From: CAZOKZ01 sp964580585
GTDB lineage: Bacteria; Sumerlaeota; Sumerlaeia; SLMS01; JAHLLQ01
Length of the DNA: 34,923 nucleotides
Direction: 5' to 3'
NCBI GenBank assembly: GCA_964580585.1
Contig: CAZOKZ010000047.1
Location: 1 to 34,923, forward strand
How positions within the stretch are numbered: position 1 is the stretch's first letter; every line of letters starts with the position of its first letter. Of the stretch, positions 7,501 to 16,833 are shown piece after piece. The notes below the pieces were generated by a model. That model was not told where the DNA came from. It was given only the letters and a program-made list of their open reading frames with translations, and did no database searches. Both the position numbers and the translations under genes were made by a program.

Positions 7501-9276
7501 TCAGTCCAAACGGACTTCCTGGTCGTTTGCATAACCCATCGGGCCGTTGATAAACACCTGCTGCAAGCGACGATGACGCATCCGGTCAAAGTCGTTCTGG
7601 ACCGCGCTGCGGTAATCGAGCGGCGCACGGCTTTCCAAACGATTGAGGAAGAAGAACTCGAAATCGTCCGGTTCAAACACGTCCGAACCCGGCAACGCCG
7701 GAATTTCGTTCTGTTCCATCGGATAAACCAACTCGGGCGTCACCAACACGACCAACTCTTGCTCGTTATTCGTGGTGGAACTCGTCCCAAACAGGTTGCC
7801 AATGAAGGGCAGATCGCCCAGCAACGGCAGTTTTTCGTTACCCGAAGTGTAGCTGGACTGAAGAATACCTGCGATCGCCAGCGTTTGTCCTTCTCGCAAC
7901 TCAACTGTCGTGTTGAAATTGCGTTCTTCCAGGCCTGGAATCGACGAACCGCTGATGCTCGAACCGCCGCCTTCATCGCGCGTGCTCACCTCAGCCTCGA
8001 TTACCAAACGCACTTTATCGCGATCGGTGGTAAATGGCGTAAACTTCAACTGAACGCCAAAGTCCTCGAATTCAACGCCCGAAACCGTCGCGTTACCGGA
8101 CGAACCGCCCGAAAGCTTCGGCACCGGGAACGAGCCGCCTGTCTTGAAGGAAGCTTCTTTACCGTTCAGCGTCACCAATGTCGGCTCGGCCAGCGAACGC
8201 GCCATATTCAAGCCACGAAGCGCTTTCAGAGCTGCCTGGAACTGATGGTTGCCCGTGTAGGAGAAGGGGATGTTCGCCCCACCTTTCAGCAACCTACCCG
8301 TCAGGTTGGCACCGGTAAACTTACCTTTGTAATCGTCAACAGCCGAGAAGTTAAAGCCGATGCTGCGTGCCGCCGCGCGGTTTACTTCCGCGATCGTCAC
8401 CTTCAGCATAATCTGGGCTTCGCCCGGCACTTTGATCATATTGATGATGTTCGGATGGCCGCCCAGCAAGTAGTTGCGAATCGCCGGCAAATCCGAAGCG
8501 GTCGGATTCATCAAGTTCACCGGCGGCAACGACTCGGTCGGAATAATCTCTTTGCCTTGCGGCGCCTGCGACTGAACCACGCTGATGATTTGCGCTGCTT
8601 CAATCACATCTTTGGCCTGGCCGCGAACCGCTAACTTATCGCCGACGAGCGCAAGCTCGATGCGACTTTCCGGGAAGGCCGCGTTGATTTCCGTTTCGAG
8701 CGCGCTGTACATTTCTTCCGTACGGCGGCGTGTTTCCGGGTCCGGGATCACGCGCACCAGATAGCTCAACACCTCGTGCTGGTCCGGATCGTCATCCGAC
8801 GGGAACCACACATTCAGGGTCGTACTGCCCGGCGCGACACCCGTGACCGAAAGCTCGTACTTCGAGATCACGGTGTGATAGGCGATTTCCTCATTCGGGA
8901 TCTGCACCCGAATGGGGATCTTGTTGAACACCAGCAAACGCGGACGACCCACCACCAGGTCGAACACATTGTCCGCCTCTACCGTGCGATCCACCACACG
9001 CTCGTATCGTTCGAGTGTGGTATCGGTAGGTTGCGGTGTGGAGCCAAACGTGCGCGCTGACCGCAACTGATGCAACCGGTTGCCCGTCGGACCGAACAGG
9101 TGACTACCTTGTCCGCCACGCGTCGCTTCCTGGCTGGGTTTGGGCGCCGTCAGGGTGAATGTCGATCCACCTTTGCTAGACGCAACAGGCGCCTCGGCAA
9201 ACGCAGTCGTGCCTAAGAGCACCACTGCGGGTAAAACCGAAGCGCAAATCTTTTGAAGTTTGGACGATGTAATCAT
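7501..9276 (-). CDS. cpaC: Tad pilus secretin (CpaC/RcpA family)
   Basis: A 591-residue outer-membrane secretin that forms the gated channel for the Flp pilus. I chose the ATG at 9276, since the longer reading needs a TTG start. A signal peptide ends near GTTAFAEAP. The N-terminal pilus-assembly domain (from VFDLVVGRPRLLVFNK to TTLNVWFPSD) is followed by a BON-like segment (ETEINAAFPESRIELALVGD, then VRGQAKDVIEAAQIISVV). The C-terminal secretin domain is complete: TLNGKEASFKTGGSFPVP, then FEDFGVQLKFTPF, LREGQTLAIAGILQSS, LPLLGDLPFIGNLFGT and the terminal ELVVLVTPELVYPM. Length and domain order fit RcpA/CpaC. It lies after tadC and a DUF192 gene instead of near cpaB, an order that differs from the Caulobacter and Aggregatibacter loci. 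Confidence 0.95.
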   Translation of the reverse strand: MITSSKLQKICASVLPAVVLLGTTAFAEAPVASSKGGSTFTLTAPKPSQEATRGGQGSHLFGPTGNRLHQLRSARTFGSTPQPTDTTLERYERVVDRTVEADNVFDLVVGRPRLLVFNKIPIRVQIPNEEIAYHTVISKYELSVTGVAPGSTTLNVWFPSDDDPDQHEVLSYLVRVIPDPETRRRTEEMYSALETEINAAFPESRIELALVGDKLAVRGQAKDVIEAAQIISVVQSQAPQGKEIIPTESLPPVNLMNPTASDLPAIRNYLLGGHPNIINMIKVPGEAQIMLKVTIAEVNRAAARSIGFNFSAVDDYKGKFTGANLTGRLLKGGANIPFSYTGNHQFQAALKALRGLNMARSLAEPTLVTLNGKEASFKTGGSFPVPKLSGGSSGNATVSGVEFEDFGVQLKFTPFTTDRDKVRLVIEAEVSTRDEGGGSSISGSSIPGLEERNFNTTVELREGQTLAIAGILQSSYTSGNEKLPLLGDLPFIGNLFGTSSTTNNEQELVVLVTPELVYPMEQNEIPALPGSDVFEPDDFEFFFLNRLESRAPLDYRSAVQNDFDRMRHRRLQQVFINGPMGYANDQEVRLD

Positions 9277-9359
9277 AATGAGCGATTCCGACACGGGAGC
9301 CAACCTTCATTTTCAGGATGTATAACCTTCAAACTTACCCCAACGACCTGCAATACTTT

Positions 9360-9758
9360 CTATGACGAGCATAAGAAGCTCAAAGACTTCGCTGGTACGG
9401 CCGCATTGGTATCCACGGCCTGTACACGCACCCGGTCCCCATTTTTAACGCCCGCTGTGTTTGCTACACATTCTAAAACAGCATGCGTCTGCTTTGGGGC
9501 AACTATAAATTTCCATGGACCCACATTCCTTTTTACTTCCAACACCACTCCCTGCTTGTCCAGCATCACGATATCAATCGCAAATCTCATCCAATGCGTG
9601 TGCACCGAGCCCGATGGCACCAACAATAGGGCCTTTCCCGGTTCAAGCGACTTGCGAAACGCCAACCCCCGCAAGCGGGAAAAATACCCATCGGCAACAA
9701 TCAGCTCCTCCACCACCCGGTCCCCGGATTCCGTGAAAAGCTGCAAACCACCTGCCAT
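9360..9758 (-). CDS. DUF192 family protein within the Tad operon
   Basis: A 132-residue protein whose ATG at 9758 overlaps the last base of the tadC stop (TAATG), so it is translationally coupled to tadC. The start is therefore well fixed. It matches the DUF192 pattern: RLRGLAFRKSLEPGKALLLV, VHTHWMRFAIDIVMLDKQG, then VLEVKRNVGPWKF and VLECVANTAGVKNGDRVRV. The family is small, beta-rich and of unknown biochemical role; many members are exported, but no signal peptide is seen here. Placement between tadC and the secretin in a tight operon suggests a part in pilus assembly or in a linked envelope function, which is inference. Confidence 0.85.
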   Translation of the reverse strand: MAGGLQLFTESGDRVVEELIVADGYFSRLRGLAFRKSLEPGKALLLVPSGSVHTHWMRFAIDIVMLDKQGVVLEVKRNVGPWKFIVAPKQTHAVLECVANTAGVKNGDRVRVQAVDTNAAVPAKSLSFLCSS

Positions 9759-10687
9759 TAATACACTCCGCCGTTGCCCAGCACCATATCCAACTGGGAG
9801 AAAATCTGGTAAAACAACGGCCCCAGGATGAAGACAAACAACCCAGGCAAGAAGCACAAAACCATCGGCACCACGCGCTTGATTGGCGCTGACATCGCAT
9901 GCTCCATGGCGCGCTCGCGACGACGAACACGCAGTTCGTCCGCCAGTCGCCGCAGCACATCCGCGATACTCGAACCCATTTGCTCGGCCTGAACAATAGC
10001 CGAAGTAAACGTCGCAAAGGACAGAATATCCACACGGCGAGACATCCGGCGCAGACACTCCACGCGCGAACGTCCGGAAAGCACGTCCGCCTGGAACGTG
10101 CGAAACTCGACCGGCAAGGGACGCGATTGGCGGTAGGAGCGCAACACACGCTCGAGCGACGCGTCGAAGCTCAGCCCCGACTCGCCCAATGTCGCCAAAA
10201 GTTCCAACATCACCGGCAAATCCTGCTCAATCATCAAAATCCGCATCCGGCGTTCATAACGAACAACCAGCCACGGAATCATCGAAATTACAATCAACGC
10301 CAACCAGGGAGAAACATAGACGATCGGCATGAAAATCTGGCCCATGCCACCCGGAAGCTTATTGAAGAAGTAAATGCCCTGGCCCATAATGCCAAAAACA
10401 TTCATGCCCCAGGCAGTTAAGACAGCGACCGCAAAAAACACCATTGCAACGAGCAGGAAATTAGTCGGCGCATCCGCCGAACGATAACCCGCCAGGTACA
10501 ACCAACGGCGCAGCCAGCTGCTTTCTTCCTCGCCATAGGCAAGAACTTCCGTTTCGCTATAGCCCGCCAGCATGCTCAGACGCTCGCGGCTGCGACGCAT
10601 AATCGCTACCTGCCGACCGCCCAGATAGAGCGCCGTCACAATCATCAGCCAGATCGCGAATATGATGGCTACGGCAAAAAAGTTCAT
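9758..10687 (-). CDS. tadC: Tad pilus inner-membrane platform protein TadC
   Basis: A 309-residue type II secretion F-domain protein. An N-terminal membrane segment (VAIIFAIWLMIVTALYLGG) is followed by two more in the first half (NFLLVAMVFFAVAVLTAWG and PWLALIVISMIPWLVV), then the cytoplasmic T2SF helical domain with DLPVMLELLATLGESGLSFD, and a last membrane segment VLCFLPGLFVFILGPLFYQ. TadC pairs with TadB to form the inner-membrane platform that couples the TadA ATPase to pilin polymerisation. The start ATG overlaps the tadB stop by one base (TGATG), and its own stop overlaps the DUF192 start. Confidence 0.93.
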   Translation of the reverse strand: MNFFAVAIIFAIWLMIVTALYLGGRQVAIMRRSRERLSMLAGYSETEVLAYGEEESSWLRRWLYLAGYRSADAPTNFLLVAMVFFAVAVLTAWGMNVFGIMGQGIYFFNKLPGGMGQIFMPIVYVSPWLALIVISMIPWLVVRYERRMRILMIEQDLPVMLELLATLGESGLSFDASLERVLRSYRQSRPLPVEFRTFQADVLSGRSRVECLRRMSRRVDILSFATFTSAIVQAEQMGSSIADVLRRLADELRVRRRERAMEHAMSAPIKRVVPMVLCFLPGLFVFILGPLFYQIFSQLDMVLGNGGVY

Positions 10688-11541
10688 CAGAACTTAACCT
10701 TGCTCATTTGAGATTGAACATAGATACCGACAGCTTGCAGGATCATACCAATAGCAACGAGGTATTGCCCTGTTGTGGTCAATATAAATGTCTTAAACTG
10801 CGGGGGGTTATACGTGTACATGAAATACGCAATCAGGTAAGTAATCACCAAAATCGCAAACGTCGAAATACGACTCTGAGCCGTCAACGCGCGCAACCGG
10901 CGTTCGACTTCCAACCGGTCGCGGATTGTCCGTCCCACCGAAGCCAACACGGGCGCCAGACTGCCGCCGACTTCCCAGTGAACCGAAAGCGTCGTCGTGA
11001 ACAGACGGAAGTTTTCCGTCGGAATTCGGTCGAATAAATTGCGCAAGACCATTTGAGGATCGTCGCCGTACTGAATGCGCGACAACACATCCTCGAGCAG
11101 GTTGCGCAACGGCTGGCGAATTTCACGCGCCGCGCTTTCCATGGCGCCCGAAATCGTCGCGCCCGCATGCAACGCGCCGATCATCAGGTCCAGTGCGTCG
11201 GACAACTGCGTTTCAATCTGATAGAGCTTGCGCTCGGCAACATAACCCTCGAACTGAGCGCACAGCAGCCCCACAATAATACCAAACGCCACCGCGTAAA
11301 CATTCGGAAGCCCTATCCAGACCAAACCCAGGGCGACCAGGATGCCAATTACCCACGGAACCCACTGGTAACGCTGGATCACCGGTCGAATACGGACGCG
11401 TTTCTCGGTGCCAAAAGCGGTCACCACCACGCGGTCGCCCAAGCGGTCGGATGTAACTGTTCGCACGCGCCAAACCCAGAGGATATACCCCGCGAAGCAG
11501 CACGCCATCACGAACAATATAGCTAAAAGAACAGGCAGCAT
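10687..11541 (-). CDS. tadB: Tad pilus inner-membrane platform protein TadB
   Basis: A 284-residue T2SF-domain protein. The N-terminus is a membrane anchor (VLLAILFVMACCFAGYILWVW), followed by two hydrophobic segments around residues 60-95 (VPWVIGILVALGLVWIG and AVAFGIIVGLLCAQF). The T2SF core has QLSDALDLMIGALHAGATISGAM and VHWEVGGSLAPVLASVGRTI, both typical of TadB. The C-terminus has two more membrane segments (FAILVITYLIAYFMYTYNP and YLVAIGMILQAVGIYVQS). It is the partner of TadC in the platform complex. The start ATG overlaps the tadA stop by one base (TAATG). Confidence 0.93.
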   Translation of the reverse strand: MLPVLLAILFVMACCFAGYILWVWRVRTVTSDRLGDRVVVTAFGTEKRVRIRPVIQRYQWVPWVIGILVALGLVWIGLPNVYAVAFGIIVGLLCAQFEGYVAERKLYQIETQLSDALDLMIGALHAGATISGAMESAAREIRQPLRNLLEDVLSRIQYGDDPQMVLRNLFDRIPTENFRLFTTTLSVHWEVGGSLAPVLASVGRTIRDRLEVERRLRALTAQSRISTFAILVITYLIAYFMYTYNPPQFKTFILTTTGQYLVAIGMILQAVGIYVQSQMSKVKF

Positions 11542-12995
11542 TATCGTTCCTCGGGAGAGCGGAAGATGCTAATCGGCACTTCCTCTTCGTTCATCCGCAG
11601 ACGATCGTAAATGCGCGGCACAATATTGGTCGCACGATAGCGACCTTCCACCTTCTTGTCTTTGAAGCCCAAACGCTCGAACTCAAAGATATTCTGCAAT
11701 TTCGGCGTCAAACCTTCCAACCCGGTGATTTCCGCAATGCTTTCCACGCGGCGCACACCATCCTCGTAACGACGAACGTGTACAATGAGTTGAATCGCCG
11801 AAGCAATCTGCTCACGAATGGCGCGCGAGGGCAAATCCGTTCCCGCCATCAGCACCATGGTCTCCAAACGCGAAAGCGCATCGCGCGGGCTGTTCGCGTG
11901 GATCGTTGTCATACTGCCGTCGTGACCGGTATTCATGGCCTGGAGCATGTCGAGCGCTTCCGCGCCACGCACCTCGCCGACGATGATGCGGTCGGGACGC
12001 ATACGCAAACTGTTGATCACCAAATCGCGTGTGTTGATGCGGCCGCGCCCCTCGATGTTCGAGGCGCGCGTTTCCAACCGCACCACATGTTCCTGTTCCA
12101 GCATCAATTCCGCGGCGTCTTCGATCGTCACAATACGTTCGCCCGTGGGAATCGCCTCGGCTACAGCGCCCAGGAACGTCGATTTACCCGCACCGGCGCC
12201 GCCCGAAATCATAATACTGCATCGCGCTTTCACCGCTCCTTGGATGAGCTGAATCATCGGCTCGGAGAACATGTTGAGGCGCAGCAAATCTTCCATGCGA
12301 AGACGCAACCGACCGAAACGACGAATCGAAAGCGTCGGCCCATCGATCGAAACCGGCGGAATCGTCGCATTGACACGGCTGCCGTCGGACAAACGGGCGT
12401 CCACCATCGGCGAGCCTTCGTCCACACGGCGGCCAACACTCGCCGCAATGCGCTGGATAATGCGCATCAGGTGGTCGTTGTCGCGGAACGTAATGTCGGT
12501 CTTTTCCAACCAACCGAAACGTTCAATATAGATGCTCTTGGGGCCGTTGACCAGAATATCGGTCACCGCCGGGTCGAGCAGCAACGGCGCCAGCGGGCCG
12601 ACACCCAACGTTTCCTGGGTCAAGTCGTCGGCCAAACGACGGCGCTCTTGCTCATTGAGCGGTAAATCTTCCTTGGAGAGCACGCCCTGAACGAATTTCT
12701 GGACATATTCGCGAACTTTATCCTCGCTCGCATCCAGCAAATTGTTCTGGTCCATCTCATTCAGCAGTCGTGCGTGCAGCTTGCCTTTGACATCGATGTA
12801 GCCCGCCTGGCTGCTGTCCGCCTTGTCAGACGAACCATCTTTGCCAAACCCGCCGCCCATCAATTCGGGTTTACGCCGCGTCCGATCGGTCGGTGCCGAG
12901 AAACTGGAGTTCACCAACCGCGCACGTTGCGTATCGCTTTCCGAGGAATGGACGATTTTCTCGGTATCTTCTTGGTCGCGAAAATCCTGGCTCAC
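11541..12995 (-). CDS. tadA: Tad pilus assembly ATPase TadA/CpaF
   Basis: A 484-residue secretion ATPase of the PilT/VirB11 superfamily that powers pilus extension (and possibly retraction) from the cytoplasmic face. Visible motifs are Walker A GGAGAGKST at about residues 265-273, the Asp box TIEDAAEL at about 290-297, the Walker B region RIIVGEVRG from about 336, and the His box TGHDGSMTTIHAN from about 354. The N-terminal 70 residues are polar and low in structure, then the CpaF N-terminal domain follows, with VTDILVNGPKSIYIERFG. The start is GTG at 12995, overlapping the tadZ stop by four bases (GTGA). Length is typical of CpaF. Confidence 0.96.
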   Translation of the reverse strand: MSQDFRDQEDTEKIVHSSESDTQRARLVNSSFSAPTDRTRRKPELMGGGFGKDGSSDKADSSQAGYIDVKGKLHARLLNEMDQNNLLDASEDKVREYVQKFVQGVLSKEDLPLNEQERRRLADDLTQETLGVGPLAPLLLDPAVTDILVNGPKSIYIERFGWLEKTDITFRDNDHLMRIIQRIAASVGRRVDEGSPMVDARLSDGSRVNATIPPVSIDGPTLSIRRFGRLRLRMEDLLRLNMFSEPMIQLIQGAVKARCSIMISGGAGAGKSTFLGAVAEAIPTGERIVTIEDAAELMLEQEHVVRLETRASNIEGRGRINTRDLVINSLRMRPDRIIVGEVRGAEALDMLQAMNTGHDGSMTTIHANSPRDALSRLETMVLMAGTDLPSRAIREQIASAIQLIVHVRRYEDGVRRVESIAEITGLEGLTPKLQNIFEFERLGFKDKKVEGRYRATNIVPRIYDRLRMNEEEVPISIFRSPEER

Positions 12996-14224
12996 GAGTT
13001 CACCTCTACTTTATCCGAGGGCTTGTCCGGCAACGATGGGTGGTGCCCATTCGTACCGGGGGTTGACGCGTCAATACTGGGGATCGCGAGAACTTCCTCC
13101 ACGATCTTCTCTATCGCCTTCTTGAACTTCGAGTTTCCCGACTGCAAAACGAATGGAGACCCAATGTTCGCTGAGATCAACAATTTTTTCTCGTATGGAA
13201 CGATATGGTCGATTTTCAACCCCATCCGTCGGCTGACCTCGTCAGCGCGAATATTTCCCACAAAGTTCGAGTAACGGTTCAACACCAACCGTCCCTTCGA
13301 GCGCGGAAAACCAAGCTCGTCGAGCACTTCCATCATGCGCGCAGTGCCTTCGAGCGTCGGCACGACGCTTTCCGTCACCAGATACGCGCGCGAGCACAAA
13401 TCCAATCCCGCGATCATCACGCGGTCGATCATCGGGAACGTATCCACCACCACATATTTGAACGTGCGCCGCGCCAGATTCAACACGCGGGCAAACACAT
13501 CGTCGTCGATCATCGCGGCTTCGAGCGCATTCATCGGCGAAGCCAGCAAATGCAGCCCCGAAGAGTGCGCCACCGACAACTCGCGCACCAACGTCGCGTC
13601 CAGACGGTCGCGCTCGCGCACGGCGTCCGTAATCGTCGTCTTGGGCCGCAAATCCAACATCGCCGAACAAACACCCATCTGGATCGAAGCGTCCACCAGC
13701 AAGACCTTGCCCGGATAGCGCTTCGCCAACATACAGGCTGTGCTCATCGACAGAGTCGATTTCCCCACGCCGCCCTTGTTCGTGAAGAACGTAATAATGT
13801 GCCCAAGGTTTTCGTTGGAAATCTGTTTTTTGCGAAACTGACGATCCAGGAACTGATCCACATCGCCTGTCGAAATCGGACGACGCAGGAAATCTTTCAC
13901 CCCGGCGCGAATCGCATCGATGATGAAGGCGCTCTCCGAGATGCCGCGTCCGAAAACCGTCGGGTGAAACACCGCCACGACCGATGTATTTGGCGATGCG
14001 ATGTTCATCTCGTCCACCAAGGTCTTCAGGGCGGTCAAATCGGCGGTTACCTCGACAAGAGCCAAGTCGGGACGACGACTGCGCGCCATATCAACGCCCT
14101 TGCGATAATCCGAAGCTGCATACGCCACCGAACGAATATCACTGATCGCGTTCAAAGCAGCATCCACCTCGCGAGCAAGCGTGGGATCGGAGCTGACAAT
14201 TAAAATCTTAGGTGTAATCTCCAC
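12992..14224 (-). CDS. tadZ: Tad pilus localisation protein TadZ/CpaE
   Basis: A 410-residue protein of the MinD/ParA superfamily. Residues 1-130 form a degenerate receiver-like domain (ILIVSSDPTLAREVDAAL, later AIRAGVKDFLRRPIS). The deviant Walker A motif KGGVGKST lies at about 150-157, followed by VLLVDASIQMGV and, later, YVVVDTFPMIDRVMI as the second ATPase motif. TadZ/CpaE places the Tad machine at a pole or other site. The start is GTG at 14224; no better ATG lies near. It ends with a four-base overlap into tadA. A 47-bp gap separates it from the tadG-like gene. Confidence 0.93.
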   Translation of the reverse strand: MEITPKILIVSSDPTLAREVDAALNAISDIRSVAYAASDYRKGVDMARSRRPDLALVEVTADLTALKTLVDEMNIASPNTSVVAVFHPTVFGRGISESAFIIDAIRAGVKDFLRRPISTGDVDQFLDRQFRKKQISNENLGHIITFFTNKGGVGKSTLSMSTACMLAKRYPGKVLLVDASIQMGVCSAMLDLRPKTTITDAVRERDRLDATLVRELSVAHSSGLHLLASPMNALEAAMIDDDVFARVLNLARRTFKYVVVDTFPMIDRVMIAGLDLCSRAYLVTESVVPTLEGTARMMEVLDELGFPRSKGRLVLNRYSNFVGNIRADEVSRRMGLKIDHIVPYEKKLLISANIGSPFVLQSGNSKFKKAIEKIVEEVLAIPSIDASTPGTNGHHPSLPDKPSDKVEVNS

Positions 14225-14271
14225 AGGTATCTCGTATCTACTTTCCGTATTTTATGCCGCCCGGCTACCAC

Positions 14272-15801
14272 TCACAGTCCGTAGGACCGAACCAGCGCAG
14301 GAGCCAATAGCGGCTCATCAATCGTCAAACGTTCCGCAAAGATGGCGTTCACCTCGGCGGTTGTCAAAGCCGGATCCATTGGATCGGCCAAAACGGCCAT
14401 CGCGTTTTCTGGCGCCATGGTCGAATCGATACGCATAATTTCCACATCTACGGGATATGTACCTGGCGGCGGCAACGGGGGGATCGGACGCAGGCGAGCC
14501 TGTCCGAACCCAATGTACCGCTCACCAATTCCGCCAATCGTTGCAAATACAGGGACATATTCGAGCGCGGGCGGGGCGTCAAATCCATTCGTAATCGGCA
14601 GACCACTTAACATCGATTCGCCGATCGAAGCCGACTCGAACAGGTGAAATGCCGTATTCACCGCATGAGCCGCGGCAGTTGTTCCGTTATATCCACGGGT
14701 CACTGTCCAGCTCGTCCCCGCCACCCCTGTCACCAGCATCACCTCGCCGTCCGCGCGCACTTTGAACGGCGGCGCCGGAAAACCAGCGGACGATGAAACC
14801 ACTATCGGATTCGTTCCCGCGCCAATCGCCCCGAGAATCTCGGTTCGGCGCGTGAAGTGCCCATCACGGACACCGGTGGTCACACCCACGCCGACGATTT
14901 CGCCCGTCGCGAGCACTTGCGCCGCCGACCAGACATTTACGGGGAGCAAATTCCAGTAATCGCGATGCAAGCCATAGTGAGGAACGCCCAGAATTCCCGA
15001 AGGCGGAACGTTCACCACTGTGTTGAAGGGGCCTGCTCCCAGAACCACCTGGCCGTCGGCGATTGCCGTCGCGTGCAGGCTGATTCCGTCGGTACGAGGG
15101 TTGTACGTTCCTGGGCCGGTATCGGTCAGCCAGGCGCCTCGCCCGAAAAAGTAAGGCAGTGAAGGGCCTCCGGAACTGACACCGGCAATATTATCCAGGC
15201 CAAAAATATCGTTGGTCCGGCGCAAACGCATCAGGAACGAGTTGTGAACCGGTCCCGCGAAACCAGAAGGGAAATCGTCGCGTTCGTACTTATTGCCGCC
15301 GTTATAGCCCTCGTCATGGCGCTGGGAGAAATCATAATTGCCCGTCAGCATATCGCCATGAGGTTCATTAATCGGCGGACCGCTCGTGCCATCGTTCAAT
15401 TGCGGTATCGGCTTGTAGCTTCCCGTGTGAGAGACCGTTTGCGATGCAGCCAACCCGCCGCCAAATCCACCGGCCAGATTAAACGTCGGGCCAGCGCCAA
15501 AGTCGTAGGGGTCGGCGGCGAAATTGTAGTTGTCGTCAAATACCGCCCGCACAAGGTTTCTTGCGTTTTGCCGATCCGTTCCGGCGGGCAGAACATCCCG
15601 CTGGCGAAGACCTTCGAGAGCCCCCGTCTTGGCGGCGGTTTGCATTTCGCGCTGCGTTACCCGGGCCATTCCCAGATCCACAAGGATAGCCCCGACAGCA
15701 AAGCCGATGAACACGAAAAAGACGAATAAAATAAGGGAGACCCCTCGACGCGACCGTCGAAGGGATATTCTCCGCCTATTCATTCGAGGGGCGTGCTTCA
15801 T
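14272..15801 (-). CDS. TadG-like pilus assembly protein
   Basis: A 509-residue protein. A basic N-terminus with RRISLRRSRRG is followed by one strong membrane segment VSLILFVFFVFIGFAVGAILVD and then MARVTQREMQTAAKTGALEG, the pilin-like helix found at the start of TadE/TadG (pseudopilin-type) proteins. This segment marks it as a minor pilin or pseudopilin anchored in the inner membrane. The remainder is a large extracytoplasmic domain rich in Gly, Pro and Thr, with no von Willebrand motif that I can see, unlike many TadG proteins. I take the ATG at 15801, 15 bp after the cpaB stop; MNRRR at 15783 is an alternative. It sits between cpaB and tadZ in the same transcription unit. Confidence 0.83.
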   Translation of the reverse strand: MKHAPRMNRRRISLRRSRRGVSLILFVFFVFIGFAVGAILVDLGMARVTQREMQTAAKTGALEGLRQRDVLPAGTDRQNARNLVRAVFDDNYNFAADPYDFGAGPTFNLAGGFGGGLAASQTVSHTGSYKPIPQLNDGTSGPPINEPHGDMLTGNYDFSQRHDEGYNGGNKYERDDFPSGFAGPVHNSFLMRLRRTNDIFGLDNIAGVSSGGPSLPYFFGRGAWLTDTGPGTYNPRTDGISLHATAIADGQVVLGAGPFNTVVNVPPSGILGVPHYGLHRDYWNLLPVNVWSAAQVLATGEIVGVGVTTGVRDGHFTRRTEILGAIGAGTNPIVVSSSAGFPAPPFKVRADGEVMLVTGVAGTSWTVTRGYNGTTAAAHAVNTAFHLFESASIGESMLSGLPITNGFDAPPALEYVPVFATIGGIGERYIGFGQARLRPIPPLPPPGTYPVDVEIMRIDSTMAPENAMAVLADPMDPALTTAEVNAIFAERLTIDEPLLAPALVRSYGL

Positions 15802-15816
15802 CAGCCGCGCGTCCTC

Positions 15817-16806
15817 TTACCGAACCGTCTGGGTAAAGACCACGTCTTCACGACGCTTACCAACGATGCTTTCGATCACAATCGCAGGATCCGCATCGAT
15901 TTCTTCGGCGTAAAGCGTCATCGAATCGCCATTTTCATCCTCGCCACCATTGCTCTGACCAGGAATATACGCCTGGCCTCGGCCATTGACGCGGATGTCT
16001 TGATCCTGATTGGCAGCACCGGGCAGGCCCGAGCGAACCACCGCCAGCAGGCGAACGCCGCGCGAGAGGGCTTCGATCAGTTGCACCGCTTCCTGAGGAT
16101 CGACAGCGATGGTGATCTCTTCGATCGTGCGCTGGCGATAGCTCACGTTGCCGCCGGTGAGACCACCCTGATGCTTGTAAGTCTCAGCTCTCTCGGTCAC
16201 CGGACGAATAACCAGACCGTTATTCACAACAACCTGCGCGCCGACATCGATGTCGTCCGCGATCACTCGGGCATCGGCACCAAGCAGGTGCTGCAAATTG
16301 CGTGTGGCCATCGAAGCCGTCTTGCTATCCACGTAAACCAGAAGGTCAACGCGGTCGTTTTGCTGCAATTCGTGCGCCCCGATGATTGCGTCGGTCGAAA
16401 GCACCACGGCGCGCATGCCCGGAGGAACACCCGCAGCAATACCCGGCGAAGTTCCTTCCGGCATGAAATCGTCTTCCGTAAAGGCGAAACCGGGCGCCTT
16501 GTCACGGTTGAGCACGCGGCCAACGATCTCATCCCATGTGCGGATGATGTTCGTGCCTTCCAGCTTAGCCTCCGGCACGTCCCGGGTCGTTGGTGCCCCC
16601 GTACGCCCATCAATCAGATGCAACTGATTGACCTTTGAGTAAGATGGAATAGGCTGGGAGCTGATGGGGATACGAACGTACCCCGGTTGAAGCTGCCCTG
16701 CGTCTTTTTCCCAGAAAAACTGGACTTTGCCCATTGCACCCAACGTCAAATACGTCCCGAGGATGCCAACAATCAAGACGACGACAAGAATGACGACTGA
16801 TCTCAT
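15817..16806 (-). CDS. cpaB: Tad pilus assembly protein CpaB/RcpC
   Basis: A 329-residue protein with an N-terminal membrane segment (VVILVVVLIVGILGTYLTLG) and a periplasmic part. A SAF-like domain starts near YVRIPISSQPIPSYSKVNQ, with DEIVGRVLNRDKAPGFAFTE typical of the family. The CpaB/RcpC core follows in PPGMRAVVLSTDAIIG, then LQQNDRVDLLVYVD. The C-terminal part has TIEEITIAVDPQEAVQLIEA, also usual for CpaB. The protein is thought to connect the inner-membrane platform with the secretin and perhaps to bind peptidoglycan. It lies directly after the tadE-like gene (27-bp gap) and before the tadG-like gene. Confidence 0.92.
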   Translation of the reverse strand: MRSVVILVVVLIVGILGTYLTLGAMGKVQFFWEKDAGQLQPGYVRIPISSQPIPSYSKVNQLHLIDGRTGAPTTRDVPEAKLEGTNIIRTWDEIVGRVLNRDKAPGFAFTEDDFMPEGTSPGIAAGVPPGMRAVVLSTDAIIGAHELQQNDRVDLLVYVDSKTASMATRNLQHLLGADARVIADDIDVGAQVVVNNGLVIRPVTERAETYKHQGGLTGGNVSYRQRTIEEITIAVDPQEAVQLIEALSRGVRLLAVVRSGLPGAANQDQDIRVNGRGQAYIPGQSNGGEDENGDSMTLYAEEIDADPAIVIESIVGKRREDVVFTQTVR

Positions 16807-16833
16807 AATCTCATCCTGATAAAAATAGATTTG

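Noticed and set aside
7573..8634. Plus-strand open frame (353 codons) opposite the secretin gene
   Set aside because: Arg/His/Gln-rich and without motifs, while the minus strand encodes a complete secretin.
13205..14203. Plus-strand open frame (332 codons) opposite tadZ
   Set aside because: Shadow of a well-supported MinD-like gene; no recognisable features.
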